Assembly: GCA_003513005.1 (NCBI GenBank)
Contig: DOTD01000017.1
Location: forward strand, 3,263-67,262
From: Desulfotomaculum sp.
GTDB taxonomy: Bacteria > Bacillota > Desulfotomaculia > Desulfotomaculales > Nap2-2B
Direction: 5' to 3'
Length of the DNA stretch: 64,000 nucleotides
Shown in pieces: positions 26,600-35,578 of this stretch. The notes under the pieces are model-generated. The model worked only from the letters and a program-made list of their open reading frames with translations, made no database searches and had not been told where the DNA came from. Both the position numbers and the translations under genes were made by a program. Positions within the stretch are counted from its first letter, which is position 1; the number at the start of each line of letters is the position of its first letter.

Positions 26600-27553
26600 T
26601 TACTTTCGCGCCTTTCTTTTTAAATAATCAACTACACCCTCGGCGCAAAGCTGTATATCAATAAGCGGAATAAACTCACGAAGATCAAGATTGCTGAAAT
26701 CCGGTATCTGCATACTTATAAGTTGCCAAAGTTCTTCTTCAATATCTTTAACCGATCCGTTCTCCGATAATATTATCCTTCCGGCGGCGCTGGTAAACTG
26801 CTGCAGAAGCTGGCGGTTTCGTTCGAGAATGTAACTGATATTTTTCGAAATCCCAAAGTGTGAAAAATAGAGCACTTCCGGCGCAAGCCCGCCGACCATA
26901 TCACATACGTCAATTCCTTCTGCGGGATCAAATTCGGAAGGTGGAGTAGCCGGAATAACAAAATCACGTCCGATTATTCTTGACAGCGGCTTATATACTG
27001 CGCCCAGAGCGTCGCCGCAAAAAAGGCCCCTGGTCAAGTTATCGTAAATTGCCATATGATGACGGGCATGTCCGGGTGTATAATAAAAAGTTAATACCCT
27101 GTCTTTTCCTAAATCAAGCTGTTCGCCTTCTTCAGGGGTATATATAAATCCCTCTTCTACAGGCTCAACCTGCCCAAAAACCTGATCAAAACAGTTATCA
27201 TATACTGTATATGCCGCTCTTGTTCCTTCGACTAGCCGCGTTGGATTCATTAAATGCCCGGCGCCTCGCGGATGCACCATTAAACGGGCATTGGGTGTCT
27301 TCTTAATAAAAGTTCCAGCTCCGCCCGCATGGTCAATATGGATATGAGTTAAAATAATATAGTCTATATTAGGAAGGGAAATATTTAAGGAATTTAGTCC
27401 GGAAAGCAAGTTTTCCGTACAGGATGAAGCGCCAACCTCTACTAAAGCGGTTTTGTCGCCCCTAATCAGATATACGGAAGTTCTTTCCGGCTTTCCTCCT
27501 TCATAAATATCAATTTGATAGGTTTCTTTGCCTAAATCAACAACTTTCGACAA
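26600..27553 (-). CDS. Metallo-beta-lactamase-fold hydrolase
   Basis: The 317-residue protein carries the zinc motif LTHIHIDHAGG (about residues 69-79), TPGHARHH, FCGDALGA and a C-terminal FSHFGIS His, i.e. the full set of MBL-fold ligands. A ~90-residue helical C-terminal extension follows. Members of this group include thioesterases and phosphodiesterases; the substrate here is unknown. It stands alone, divergent from the short frame at 27611. Confidence 0.85.
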   Translation of the reverse strand: MSKVVDLGKETYQIDIYEGGKPERTSVYLIRGDKTALVEVGASSCTENLLSGLNSLNISLPNIDYIILTHIHIDHAGGAGTFIKKTPNARLMVHPRGAGHLMNPTRLVEGTRAAYTVYDNCFDQVFGQVEPVEEGFIYTPEEGEQLDLGKDRVLTFYYTPGHARHHMAIYDNLTRGLFCGDALGAVYKPLSRIIGRDFVIPATPPSEFDPAEGIDVCDMVGGLAPEVLYFSHFGISKNISYILERNRQLLQQFTSAAGRIILSENGSVKDIEEELWQLISMQIPDFSNLDLREFIPLIDIQLCAEGVVDYLKRKARK

Positions 27554-27610
27554 AAAATATCCCCCCCGCTTTTTTTAATTATAAACTACCAGAGAAGTTA
27601 TGACAACCGG

Positions 27611-27886
27611 ATGCATTATAAAAAACACATTTTACTATTTCAGGAAGGAATCATATGTTTCAGATCTAACAACATATTCTATGCAAGAATATACGGCGCA
27701 GCGCTGTCGATATTCCGTACCAGGACATGGCTTGAAAGCATTAAGCAGAAAAGCGCTGTAATTATGCAGAGCTATTCAATGCTTAGCGGCCGGCTGATCA
27801 ACCAGCAGTCAATGCTGCTGGAACTGGCCATAGTTTTGTTGTTTCTTTTGGATATAATCTTAAGCTTGTTTAGTTTATTGCGCTAA
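27611..27886 (+). pseudogene. Possible remnant of a C-terminal membrane domain (RMD1/DUF155-like)
   Basis: A 91-codon frame whose last ~45 residues (SYSMLSGRLINQQSMLLE, then a strong hydrophobic helix ending LLFLLDIILSLFSLLR) resemble the C-terminal end of RMD1/YagE (DUF155) proteins. The usual ~200 preceding residues are absent because the divergent MBL gene begins at 27553. No convincing Shine-Dalgarno precedes its ATG. It may be a decayed gene or a small membrane protein. The family assignment is a weak pattern match. Confidence 0.4.
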
Positions 27887-28013
27887 GCTTATATTTTTTA
27901 CCTTCCTGTTTACCAAACCAAACAAAAAATATGATATAAAATATAGAAAGATAAAAAAACAATAGGAACTATGATTAAAAAGATATAATTAAGAAAAGGA
28001 AGAGGATACTGGA

Positions 28014-29774
28014 ATGGTTTATGACGTAATGAAAATGGCAGATTGGGAGATTGCCCTGGAAGCTGAAAAGAATTTACCGACAGCTTCCGAGTGGCAGGAA
28101 CGTTTAGGACTTAAAAAAGATGAAATTATCACTTACGGCCGCATCTGCAAACTTGATTCAATGAAAATCATTAACCGCCTTGGCCGCAAACCCTGTGGCA
28201 AGTACATACAAATTACCGCTATTAATCCCACCCCGCTTGGGGAAGGCAAAACGACAACTTGCATGGGCCTTTTAGAAGGACTGGGAAAAAGAGGCAAGCT
28301 GGCGGGAGGCTGCGTCCGGCAGCCGTCCGGCGGACCTACCATGAATATCAAAGGAACTGCAGCCGGGGGAGGGAATTCCCTTCTTATTCCCATGACAGAA
28401 TTTTCGATGGGGCTTACAGGCGATATTAACGATCTGATGAACGCCCACAACCTGGCCATGGTAGCGCTAAACGCCCGCATGCAGCATGAAAGAAACTACA
28501 ATGACTACGAACTTGCCTTGCGGAACCTGAAAAGGCTCAGCATTGATCCGACAAGGGTAGAAATGGGATGGGCTGTTGATTTCTGCGCCCAGGGCCTGCG
28601 TAATATAGTCATGGGTATCGGCGGCAGAATGGACGGATATATGATGGCTTCAAAATTTGGCATGGCGGTAAATTCCGAATTAATGGCCATCCTTGCCGTT
28701 GTCAATGATTTAAAGGACCTGCGTGAAAGGCTTGGCAAGATAATAGTAGCCTATGACAAAAACGGCGCCCCTGTCACTACGGAGGATCTTGAAGTAGCCG
28801 GCGCAATGTGCGCATGGATGAGGAATACAATTAACCCGAACCTCCTTTGTACTGTTGAATACCAGCCCTGCCTGGTTCATGCAGGACCGTCCGCAAATAT
28901 TGCCCTTGGCCAGTCTTCAATCATCGCAGACCGGATTGGCTTAAAAATGTTTGACTACCATGTAACGGAGAGCGGTTTTGGCGCAGATATAGGTTTTGAG
29001 AAGTTCTGGAACGTAAAGTGCAGGCACAGCGGCCTTATCCCCAACGTATCGGTTATTACGGTCAGTGTCAGAGCTTTAAAAATGCATGGCGGCGGGCCGA
29101 AGGTGATCCCCGGCCGGCCTCTTCCCGCTGAGTATAAGGAAGAAGATTTGCAACTTCTGGAAAAAGGTATACCGAATCTGTTGCACCATATAGAGATTGT
29201 AAAGAAGTCAGGGGTTAATCCTGTAGTCTGTATAAATGCATTTGAAACAGATACAAAAGAAGAAATTAGGCTGGTGCGCCGTTTTGCCGAGCAAGCCGGG
29301 GTCCGGTGCGCCTTTTCGGAGCATTGGCTGAAAGGCGGCGACGGGGCTCTGGAGTTGGCCGACGCGGTAATAGACGCCTGCAACGAAGAGGTCAACTTTA
29401 AATACCTCTATCCTCTTTCAATGCCGCTGCGTAAAAGAGTTGAAGTAATCGCCAAAGAGGTGTACGGCGCTGACGGAGTAAGTTGGGTGCCGGAAGCGGA
29501 AGTCAAAGCGAAGCGATTTGAAGCCGATCCCGGGATGAAGGATTATTCTACGGTTATGGTCAAATCCCACTTGAGCCTCTCCCACGATCCTGACCTTAAG
29601 GGAGTCCCTAAAAACTGGATGCTTCCTGTACGGGACGTAATGGTATTCGCCGGGGCAGGCATCTTCTGCCCGATAACAGGCGCAATCAGCCTCATGCCGG
29701 GTACTGGTTCCGATCCCGCGTTCAGGAGAATAGATGTTGATGTAAATACCGGTAAAGTGACAGGCCTGTTTTAA
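28014..29774 (+). CDS. fhs: Formate-tetrahydrofolate ligase
   Basis: FTHFS links formate to tetrahydrofolate using ATP; it serves the Wood-Ljungdahl pathway and one-carbon metabolism. The 586-residue protein contains the P-loop [46 protein letters not shown] and the C-terminal [15 protein letters not shown]. It is about 30 residues longer than the usual acetogen enzyme, and internal segments (e.g. an [14 protein letters not shown] insert region) look more like enzymes of sulfate-reducing Deltaproteobacteria. AAAGGAAGAGG precedes the ATG by 8 nt. No other Wood-Ljungdahl gene is adjacent. Confidence 0.95.
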   Translation: MVYDVMKMADWEIALEAEKNLPTASEWQERLGLKKDEIITYGRICKLDSMKIINRLGRKPCGKYIQITAINPTPLGEGKTTTCMGLLEGLGKRGKLAGGCVRQPSGGPTMNIKGTAAGGGNSLLIPMTEFSMGLTGDINDLMNAHNLAMVALNARMQHERNYNDYELALRNLKRLSIDPTRVEMGWAVDFCAQGLRNIVMGIGGRMDGYMMASKFGMAVNSELMAILAVVNDLKDLRERLGKIIVAYDKNGAPVTTEDLEVAGAMCAWMRNTINPNLLCTVEYQPCLVHAGPSANIALGQSSIIADRIGLKMFDYHVTESGFGADIGFEKFWNVKCRHSGLIPNVSVITVSVRALKMHGGGPKVIPGRPLPAEYKEEDLQLLEKGIPNLLHHIEIVKKSGVNPVVCINAFETDTKEEIRLVRRFAEQAGVRCAFSEHWLKGGDGALELADAVIDACNEEVNFKYLYPLSMPLRKRVEVIAKEVYGADGVSWVPEAEVKAKRFEADPGMKDYSTVMVKSHLSLSHDPDLKGVPKNWMLPVRDVMVFAGAGIFCPITGAISLMPGTGSDPAFRRIDVDVNTGKVTGLF

Positions 29775-29804
29775 AAAATGAATGGCTTTCTTGGAGGTAT
29801 TCTT

Positions 29805-30536
29805 ATGTACCCTCAGACGCATGTTTTCTTTGCGCATAAACTCTTTGGATTTTTGTCTGATGCTTTAGTTCTGGGAAGTATCTTTCCTGATATTGCAGCA
29901 GGTTTATATAACGACAGGAATGAATCACATGGAAGAGGAGTTGACATGCTTCTTTTTCTTCAAGAAATAGGGGAATTGAATGAGTTTGTCATGGGTGTAA
30001 TTACACACGGTATAGATCCAAAAGGACTCGATTATTATGGAGATGAAAGATTTCTTTCTTATGAACGCGGTTACTGTTTTGAAAAAGGACGCTTGATAGT
30101 TGACGAGACTATCGAAGCATGTAATTTACCGGCATCAATGGGCTGGTGGAAGTCACATAATATCATTGAAATGGGTATAGAACTGTATATCAACAACAGT
30201 TTTTGCAGCACGGCGCTTGAATCCGCTTTCGCAAATGAGGTTATGGTTTTAGAAGTAAGCAAATATATGTCCCGTTTTTATGCCACAGAGCCAAACAAGT
30301 TTCAAAACCGCATCCAAAATTTCTTTAATTATATAGAAATCTCGAAAATCAGCGCCGAATCTTTGGCTGCCCGCTATGACATGCAAATGTACACACGTCA
30401 CAGAATCCATATTGATGTACCAAGAGTAACCGGATTGATTTTTAAGGCCGTTGAGTTAATTGCAGATGATTTTAACGATTTTTTTAATCTTGCTCTTGAC
30501 AATGTGAGGAAGAGCTTATCGGAACTGCAGGCTTAA
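29805..30536 (+). CDS. Hypothetical protein, possibly zinc-dependent phospholipase C-like fold
   Basis: I cannot name this 243-residue protein. Its N-terminus (YPQTHVFFAHKLFGF, then LGSIFPDIA) and a following His-rich part (ESHGRGVDML, GVITHGIDPKG) recall the arrangement in zinc-dependent phospholipase C-like (PF00882) proteins, where similar His/Asp residues bind metal. The rest is mainly helical with no other motif. The ATG at 29805 follows GGAGGT by 6 nt, which favours it over an upstream ATG at 29778. It lies 30 bp after fhs and may be cotranscribed. Confidence 0.7.
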   Translation: MYPQTHVFFAHKLFGFLSDALVLGSIFPDIAAGLYNDRNESHGRGVDMLLFLQEIGELNEFVMGVITHGIDPKGLDYYGDERFLSYERGYCFEKGRLIVDETIEACNLPASMGWWKSHNIIEMGIELYINNSFCSTALESAFANEVMVLEVSKYMSRFYATEPNKFQNRIQNFFNYIEISKISAESLAARYDMQMYTRHRIHIDVPRVTGLIFKAVELIADDFNDFFNLALDNVRKSLSELQA

Positions 30537-30548
30537 GCGCCTGAATTT

Positions 30549-31229
30549 TTAACGCGGCAGGCTATTTGAATGCCTTGGGGCAAACAGTTTGATCAATACA
30601 GCGCCTGCGAGAAAGCCTCCGACATGGGCTATCCACGCCACGGGGTTGGCGACTCCGCCTAACGAAACGGCGCCGTTAACCAACTGCAGGATGAACCAGA
30701 AGGCAAGAAAAAAAACTGCAGGAATCTCAACCAGGAAAAAGATAAAAAAAGGCGCCAGAGAAAGAATTCGCGCACTTGGGAACAGAAGGAAATATCCGCC
30801 CAAAACACCGGCAATTGCGCCGCTTGCGCCAACTATAGGAACAGGTGAACCGGCGTTCGCCAAAACGTGGGCAAGACTCCCGATAACACCTGTGATCAGG
30901 TAAAAAAGCAGGTAACGCGAGTGTCCGAGAAGATCTTCTACGTTATCACCAAATATGAATAAGTACCACATATTACCAATGATATGCAGCCAACCGCCAT
31001 GTAAAAACATAGCTGTGATAAAGGGAATAATTACGAGATGCCAGGATGCTCCTGTTTGCAGAAGGTGAACAACCCTTATAGGAACAACCCCATACCGAAA
31101 GTAAAGTTCTTCCAGTCCGTTCTGGGACAAACCTAGATAGCCGAAAAAAACTATAAAATTAATAATAATCAGCAGCCAGTTTACGTATGGTTTGTGCCGT
31201 GCCCTGAGGCTGTCGCGTAAAGGTATCAA
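30549..31229 (-). CDS. Rhomboid-family intramembrane serine protease
   Basis: The 226-residue protein has six or seven membrane segments, the rhomboid motif HGGWLHIIGNMWYLFIFG, the catalytic Ser in VGASGAIAGVLGGY, and the catalytic His in AHVGGFLAG. It therefore should be an active protease; the substrate is unknown. It is convergent with the gene ending at 30536, 12 bp away. Confidence 0.9.
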   Translation of the reverse strand: MIPLRDSLRARHKPYVNWLLIIINFIVFFGYLGLSQNGLEELYFRYGVVPIRVVHLLQTGASWHLVIIPFITAMFLHGGWLHIIGNMWYLFIFGDNVEDLLGHSRYLLFYLITGVIGSLAHVLANAGSPVPIVGASGAIAGVLGGYFLLFPSARILSLAPFFIFFLVEIPAVFFLAFWFILQLVNGAVSLGGVANPVAWIAHVGGFLAGAVLIKLFAPRHSNSLPR

Positions 31230-31317
31230 TTTGGCGCCTCCTTGTTAAACTGCCCCAATTACTAATATTCCCTTGTTTTGCTTTAAGTGATGCAATAAAA
31301 AAAATTATTTATTTTAG

Positions 31318-32187
31318 CTAAGGGATTACTTTGTTCAAGGGGTATTCAATGATATCATGAGCGCCGATTTTCTTTAATGCCGGCGCCAATTCACGGACCT
31401 TTTTTTCATTCAGGACGACTTCTATCGCCACCCAGTCGCTGTTAACCAACTTGGAAACAGTCGGATGCCTCATAGATGGCAAAACCTTTAGGACTTCATC
31501 AAGCTTTTCTCCCGGAACGTTCATTTTTAGTCCTACTTTATCATCAGCTCTTAAGGCGCCTTCCAGTAAAACCGCAAGATTCTGAAGCTTTTCCTTTTTC
31601 CAGGGATCATCCCAGGCCATCCTGCTGGCATGCAGGCGAGGGGTCGATTGAAGAATCGTTGCAATTATACGAAGGTTATTTGCTTGAAGAGAACTGCCCG
31701 TTTCCGTTATATCAGCTATTGCGTCAACCAATTCAGGCACTTTTACTTCTGTAGCTCCGTACGAAAATTCTATTGTCGCCTGCACATTATGATCGGACAG
31801 GAAACGCCTGGTCACCTGTACCAATTCGGTGGCGATACGTTTACCCTGTAAGTCTTTTATTTCTTTTATTTCACTGTCTTTGGCCACAGCAAGCGCCAAA
31901 CGGATTGGATTAGGTGTGTTTTTTGAGTAAACCAGTTCAGCTACTTCAATTACATCAGCGCTGTTCTCCATTATCCAGTCATAGCCGCTTAGGCCGGCGT
32001 CCAAAACACCATCGCTTACATAACGGGGGATCTCCTGGGCGCGCATAAGCATTATTTCAAGTTCCGGATCATCTATGACAGGGTAGTATGAACGGTCGGG
32101 AAGCTTGATGTTGAATCCCGCTCTCTTGAATAGAATAAAAGTAGCTTCCTGGAGGCTGCCTTTAGGCAGACCCAGGCGCAGTATCAT
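31318..32187 (-). CDS. hisG: ATP phosphoribosyltransferase (HisG, long form)
   Basis: HisG condenses ATP and PRPP in the first, feedback-controlled step of histidine synthesis. The 289-residue protein is the long form: two periplasmic-binding-like catalytic domains (LRLGLPKGSL at the start, then ITETGSSLQANNLRII as the PRPP site) plus a ~75-residue C-terminal regulatory domain beginning near KVGLKMNV. Long-form enzymes do not need HisZ. No other his genes are in the window, so it is isolated from the rest of its pathway. Confidence 0.94.
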   Translation of the reverse strand: MILRLGLPKGSLQEATFILFKRAGFNIKLPDRSYYPVIDDPELEIMLMRAQEIPRYVSDGVLDAGLSGYDWIMENSADVIEVAELVYSKNTPNPIRLALAVAKDSEIKEIKDLQGKRIATELVQVTRRFLSDHNVQATIEFSYGATEVKVPELVDAIADITETGSSLQANNLRIIATILQSTPRLHASRMAWDDPWKKEKLQNLAVLLEGALRADDKVGLKMNVPGEKLDEVLKVLPSMRHPTVSKLVNSDWVAIEVVLNEKKVRELAPALKKIGAHDIIEYPLNKVIP

Positions 32188-32220
32188 AATCTATGATCCT
32201 CCTTTTTAAAGTATCTGTTT

Positions 32221-32670
32221 CTATTCATAAATCCAGGGTTCAATACTCCTTGTGTAATCGATTAATTCTTCTGTCTTAAAAAAGTTGCCGATTTCCCTAT
32301 CGGCGCTGGCCAGTGAATCTGAGCCATGGATAATATTTCTGCCCATATCCATACCGTAAATTGCCCTGATTGTTCCCTGTTCAGCCTTTAAAGGATCCGT
32401 GGACCCCATCATGGCGCGTACAGTGCTTACTGCGTTTTTGCCTTCAAGTACCATGGCGATAACAGGACCGCAGGTTATATATTTGACCAGGTTTTCAAAA
32501 AAAGGCTTGCCGATGTGTTCTCCGTAATGTCTTTTTGCCAGGTCCTCGGAAATAACAAGCATTTTCATGGCAACCATTTTCAAACCTTTATTTTCTAGTC
32601 TGGCGATTATTTCTCCCGCCACTCCTCGTTGTAATCCTTCGGGTTTAATCATTACGAAAGTTTTCTCCAT
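32221..32670 (-). CDS. ndk: Nucleoside-diphosphate kinase
   Basis: Ndk equalises nucleoside triphosphate pools using a phospho-His intermediate. The 149-residue protein begins [12 protein letters not shown] and has the active-site NIIHGSDS with the catalytic His. The only strong Shine-Dalgarno (GGAGGTGATT) is about 29 nt upstream of this ATG. A CCGGA-TTTT-TCCGG hairpin lies between the two and could bring them closer. The frame is open upstream to 32724, but the extra residues are not family-like. Confidence 0.95.
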   Translation of the reverse strand: MEKTFVMIKPEGLQRGVAGEIIARLENKGLKMVAMKMLVISEDLAKRHYGEHIGKPFFENLVKYITCGPVIAMVLEGKNAVSTVRAMMGSTDPLKAEQGTIRAIYGMDMGRNIIHGSDSLASADREIGNFFKTEELIDYTRSIEPWIYE

Positions 32671-32853
32671 TGGTTTAACCGGAAAAATCCGGCAATAATC
32701 ACCTCCAATAAAATTAAAGAACATTAACGCATCAATAATAACATATAAAAGTTAATCTAGCATAATAAAACCAGCTTTTTTGTTAAGTTGGAAATAGAAA
32801 AATAATGTATAATAAAGATGGTCAATTGTATAAATAAGAAAGGGAAGGTAAAA

Positions 32854-33459
32854 TTGCTCACGACCAAGGAAGCAATCGAACAAAGACGCAGCATCAGAAA
32901 GTTCAAGCCCGATCCTGTTCCTCGGGAACAGATTGACGCGTTGTTGGATTCAGCCAGACTGGCGCCCTCGGCCTGTAATGCTCAACCCTGGCGTTTCAAG
33001 ATTGTTAAGGATGAAAAGACGCGGCTGAAATTGTCGCAGGCTGCTTTTAACCAGGCATTTATTGCCGGCGCACCTGTTGTATTTGTCTGTTGCGTGGACA
33101 TAAACGGTTATCTGGACGGAAGTGTTTCCGGAACACAGGACCTTGGGAGGATCAAAGCGGTAGATGAAAATGTAGTCGAGGTCGTCCTGGATCGTATTAA
33201 CAACGTAAGCAAAATGAACTTCGAAGAAATTGGAGTTAGAATTGCCCTGAACACTGCCATAGCAATAGAGCATATTGTGTTAAGGGCTTTGGATTTTGGA
33301 CTTGGTACCTGCTGGGTAAGGCTATTTGAAGAAAGGAATATAAAAAGTATTTTCGGCTGGGGAAATAATATATCCGTGGTAGCCCTTCTTCCAACCGGTT
33401 ATCCCGCAGAATTTCCTCCCCCGCGGAACAGGTTGTCTCTTGGGACGGTTATAATCTAA
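32854..33459 (+). CDS. Nitroreductase-family protein
   Basis: A flavin-dependent oxidoreductase of about 201 residues. It has RRSIRKFKPDPVPREQIDALLDSARLAPSA-type N-terminal FMN-binding residues, ALNTAIAIEHIVLRALDFGLGTCWV in the core, and VALLPTGYPAE at the end, all characteristic. The TTG at 32854 has GGAAGGT just upstream; the frame is open from 32818. The physiological substrate is unknown. The neighbouring gene ends on the opposite strand. Confidence 0.88.
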   Translation: MLTTKEAIEQRRSIRKFKPDPVPREQIDALLDSARLAPSACNAQPWRFKIVKDEKTRLKLSQAAFNQAFIAGAPVVFVCCVDINGYLDGSVSGTQDLGRIKAVDENVVEVVLDRINNVSKMNFEEIGVRIALNTAIAIEHIVLRALDFGLGTCWVRLFEERNIKSIFGWGNNISVVALLPTGYPAEFPPPRNRLSLGTVII

Positions 33460-33506
33460 AGGTTGATTGAAGGCAACTTGTACGGCATAAGAAAATACAC
33501 AGGTAT

Positions 33507-33950
33507 TTATTTTATAACGGTTACAGGACACTGGCACATATGCAAAACTTTATAGCAAACTCCGCCAAGCCAGAATTTTGAACCTTCATCCTCTTCATAT
33601 CCGTGGAATCCTATAACTACAAGGTCAAAACCGCCTTCCACCGCAAACTTGCTTATTGCGGCAGCCGCATCGCCGCGGCTGATAGCCTTTTCAATAATTG
33701 AGCCTTTATGACCTGTGATCTTGTCAATTTTTTTAAATACCTCATTTGCTCTTGACTCAATTTCCTTGTCCAGTTCCTTTTGTTGAAACCCCGAAAAAGC
33801 TCCGGGCTCAGGAAAAAGATCGTAACATGACGGGCCAATATAAAGTGCAGTTACATGCACATGTGAACTGAGTTTCTTTAACTGTAGAGCATGGCTGACC
33901 GCTCTTAAGGAACTTTCGGAACCGTCTACTGCCACAACAATCCGCTTCAT
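33507..33950 (-). CDS. Universal stress protein (UspA family)
   Basis: The 147-residue single-domain protein begins RIVVAVDGSESSLRAVSHAL and ends with CPVTVIK, typical of UspA. The ATP-binding glycine motif is present in altered form (IGFHGYEEDEG...LGGVCYKVL); the final Ser/Thr that usually contacts phosphate is replaced by Gly, so nucleotide binding is uncertain. It is 28 bp after the ABC permease gene on the same strand. Confidence 0.88.
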   Translation of the reverse strand: MKRIVVAVDGSESSLRAVSHALQLKKLSSHVHVTALYIGPSCYDLFPEPGAFSGFQQKELDKEIESRANEVFKKIDKITGHKGSIIEKAISRGDAAAAISKFAVEGGFDLVVIGFHGYEEDEGSKFWLGGVCYKVLHMCQCPVTVIK

Positions 33951-33978
33951 TTGTTCGAACCTCCTTATTAACCCGTGG

Positions 33979-34767
33979 TTACCTGATCATTAACTTGCGC
34001 ATTAAAAAAAATGGGACAGGCAGCAGGATAAGTACCGCTGCCGCCATCCAGATAAAATCCCAAACCAAACTAATACCCACCCTGCCGAGGATCATTCCGC
34101 GGGTTAGATTGACAAGGTGGTATAGCGGGCTAATCCAGACAATTTTTTGAACTATTACGCTCATTCCTGTCAGTGGAAAAAAAACGCCGGAAAAAAGAAA
34201 CAACGGAGTCATAACCAGTGAGAAATAATAGTTAAAGCTTTCGATGTTAGGTACAAGCCCTGTCCAAATAATCGACAAAATAGCGAATAAGGCGCCCCCG
34301 GCAAACATCACACATGGAATAAACAAAGCCCAGGGTGATTTAACAAGACCAAGGGCAAAGATAACCACCAGGATGACCAGACTGTATAAGATACTTTTAA
34401 AAACCCCGTAAAGGATTTCACCGGCAATTACGTCATCTATGCTTACCGGAGTTGCCACCATTGCCTGAAATGTCTTCTGGAATTCCATACGTATGAAAGT
34501 ACCGTATGTACACTCATAGGCGGTGGCAAAAACCGCGGAAGAAGCAACTAACCCCGGGGCCAGGTAGTTAAGGTAAGGAACACCCTCAATTGGTTGAACA
34601 TATGCGCCCAGTCCAATTCCCAAAGCAGTAAGGTAAAGAAGAGGTTCAAAGAAATTAAAAGAAACATTTACTTTCCAGCTCCGGCTGAAAACAATCAAAT
34701 GCCTGCGAAAAATCTTCCAGACCAGAGGTGAAATATCTATTCGTAATAATCTTTTTAACGTTTCCAC
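33979..34767 (-). CDS. ABC-2-type transporter permease
   Basis: A 262-residue protein with six predicted membrane segments and the ABC-2 signature region (YLNYLAPGLVASSAVFATAYECTYG, FSGVFFPLTGM). It resembles NodJ/DrrB-type export permeases, which move drugs, polysaccharides or lipids. It starts one base after the ATPase gene and must form a complex with it. The substrate is unknown. Confidence 0.9.
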   Translation of the reverse strand: METLKRLLRIDISPLVWKIFRRHLIVFSRSWKVNVSFNFFEPLLYLTALGIGLGAYVQPIEGVPYLNYLAPGLVASSAVFATAYECTYGTFIRMEFQKTFQAMVATPVSIDDVIAGEILYGVFKSILYSLVILVVIFALGLVKSPWALFIPCVMFAGGALFAILSIIWTGLVPNIESFNYYFSLVMTPLFLFSGVFFPLTGMSVIVQKIVWISPLYHLVNLTRGMILGRVGISLVWDFIWMAAAVLILLPVPFFLMRKLMIR

Positions 34768-34768
34768 G

Positions 34769-35545
34769 TTAATCCTGTAGTTTTCTGCCGGTCAGTTTGA
34801 GAAAAACATCTTCTAATGTAGCCGGCTGTTCTTTTTTCTCTTGAACAATTTGGCCTGAAGTTTCAGCAGTATAGTCGGCTACTAATTTTTTAGGGGTTCC
34901 CTCTACCAATATTTCCCCCAAATTCATAATTACCAGACGGTCGCAAAGCTGACTGGCTTCCTCCATGTAATGGGTTGTTAGGATCAGGGTCACGCCCTGC
35001 TCTTTCAGAAGGCGCAAGCGCTGCCAGACTAGATGGCGGGCCTGCGGATCAAGACCTGTTGTCGGTTCGTCAAGAATTAAGAGGTTTGGTTTGTTGATCA
35101 GCGCACGTGCTATCGTCAGGCGTCTTTTCATGCCGCCGGAAAGGGATTCTACTACTTCCCCCGCTTTTTCTTCCAAGCCGAAAAAATCAAGCAGTTCTTC
35201 TGCCCTTTCCCTGGCCAGACGATCGTTAATTCCAAAATAACTTGCATAGACCAGTAAATTCTGAAGCACTTTCAAGTCGGGATCCAGGTTATTATCTTGA
35301 GGGACAACACCCAGAAAACGTTTTATATTTCTGATATCTGTCCTTACATCCATTCCAAAGACTGTCAGTTTTCCTAATGTTACCGGCGAGAAGCCATAAA
35401 TCATTTTAACCAGGGATGTTTTGCCGGCGCCGTTGGGCCCTAAGAATCCAAAACACTCTCTGTCCCTGATTGTAAAGTTTACTTCTCGCACTGCTGTAAA
35501 TCCATTATATTGTTTAAGCAATTTTTCGGCAATTACAATATCCAA
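34769..35545 (-). CDS. ABC transporter ATP-binding protein (NodI/DrrA type)
   Basis: The 258-residue ATPase has Walker A GPNGAGKTSLVKMI, the Q-loop GVVPQDNNLDPDL, the signature LSGGMKRRL, Walker B LLILDEPTTGLDP, and the switch His in LTTHYMEEA. The sequence and the C-terminal tail (PATLEDVFLKLTGR) fit the DrrA/NodI group of exporters. It forms a pair with the downstream permease. Confidence 0.93.
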   Translation of the reverse strand: MDIVIAEKLLKQYNGFTAVREVNFTIRDRECFGFLGPNGAGKTSLVKMIYGFSPVTLGKLTVFGMDVRTDIRNIKRFLGVVPQDNNLDPDLKVLQNLLVYASYFGINDRLARERAEELLDFFGLEEKAGEVVESLSGGMKRRLTIARALINKPNLLILDEPTTGLDPQARHLVWQRLRLLKEQGVTLILTTHYMEEASQLCDRLVIMNLGEILVEGTPKKLVADYTAETSGQIVQEKKEQPATLEDVFLKLTGRKLQD

Positions 35546-35578
35546 AAATTCTCCACCAGATTTCCCCGTTGCTCCTGG

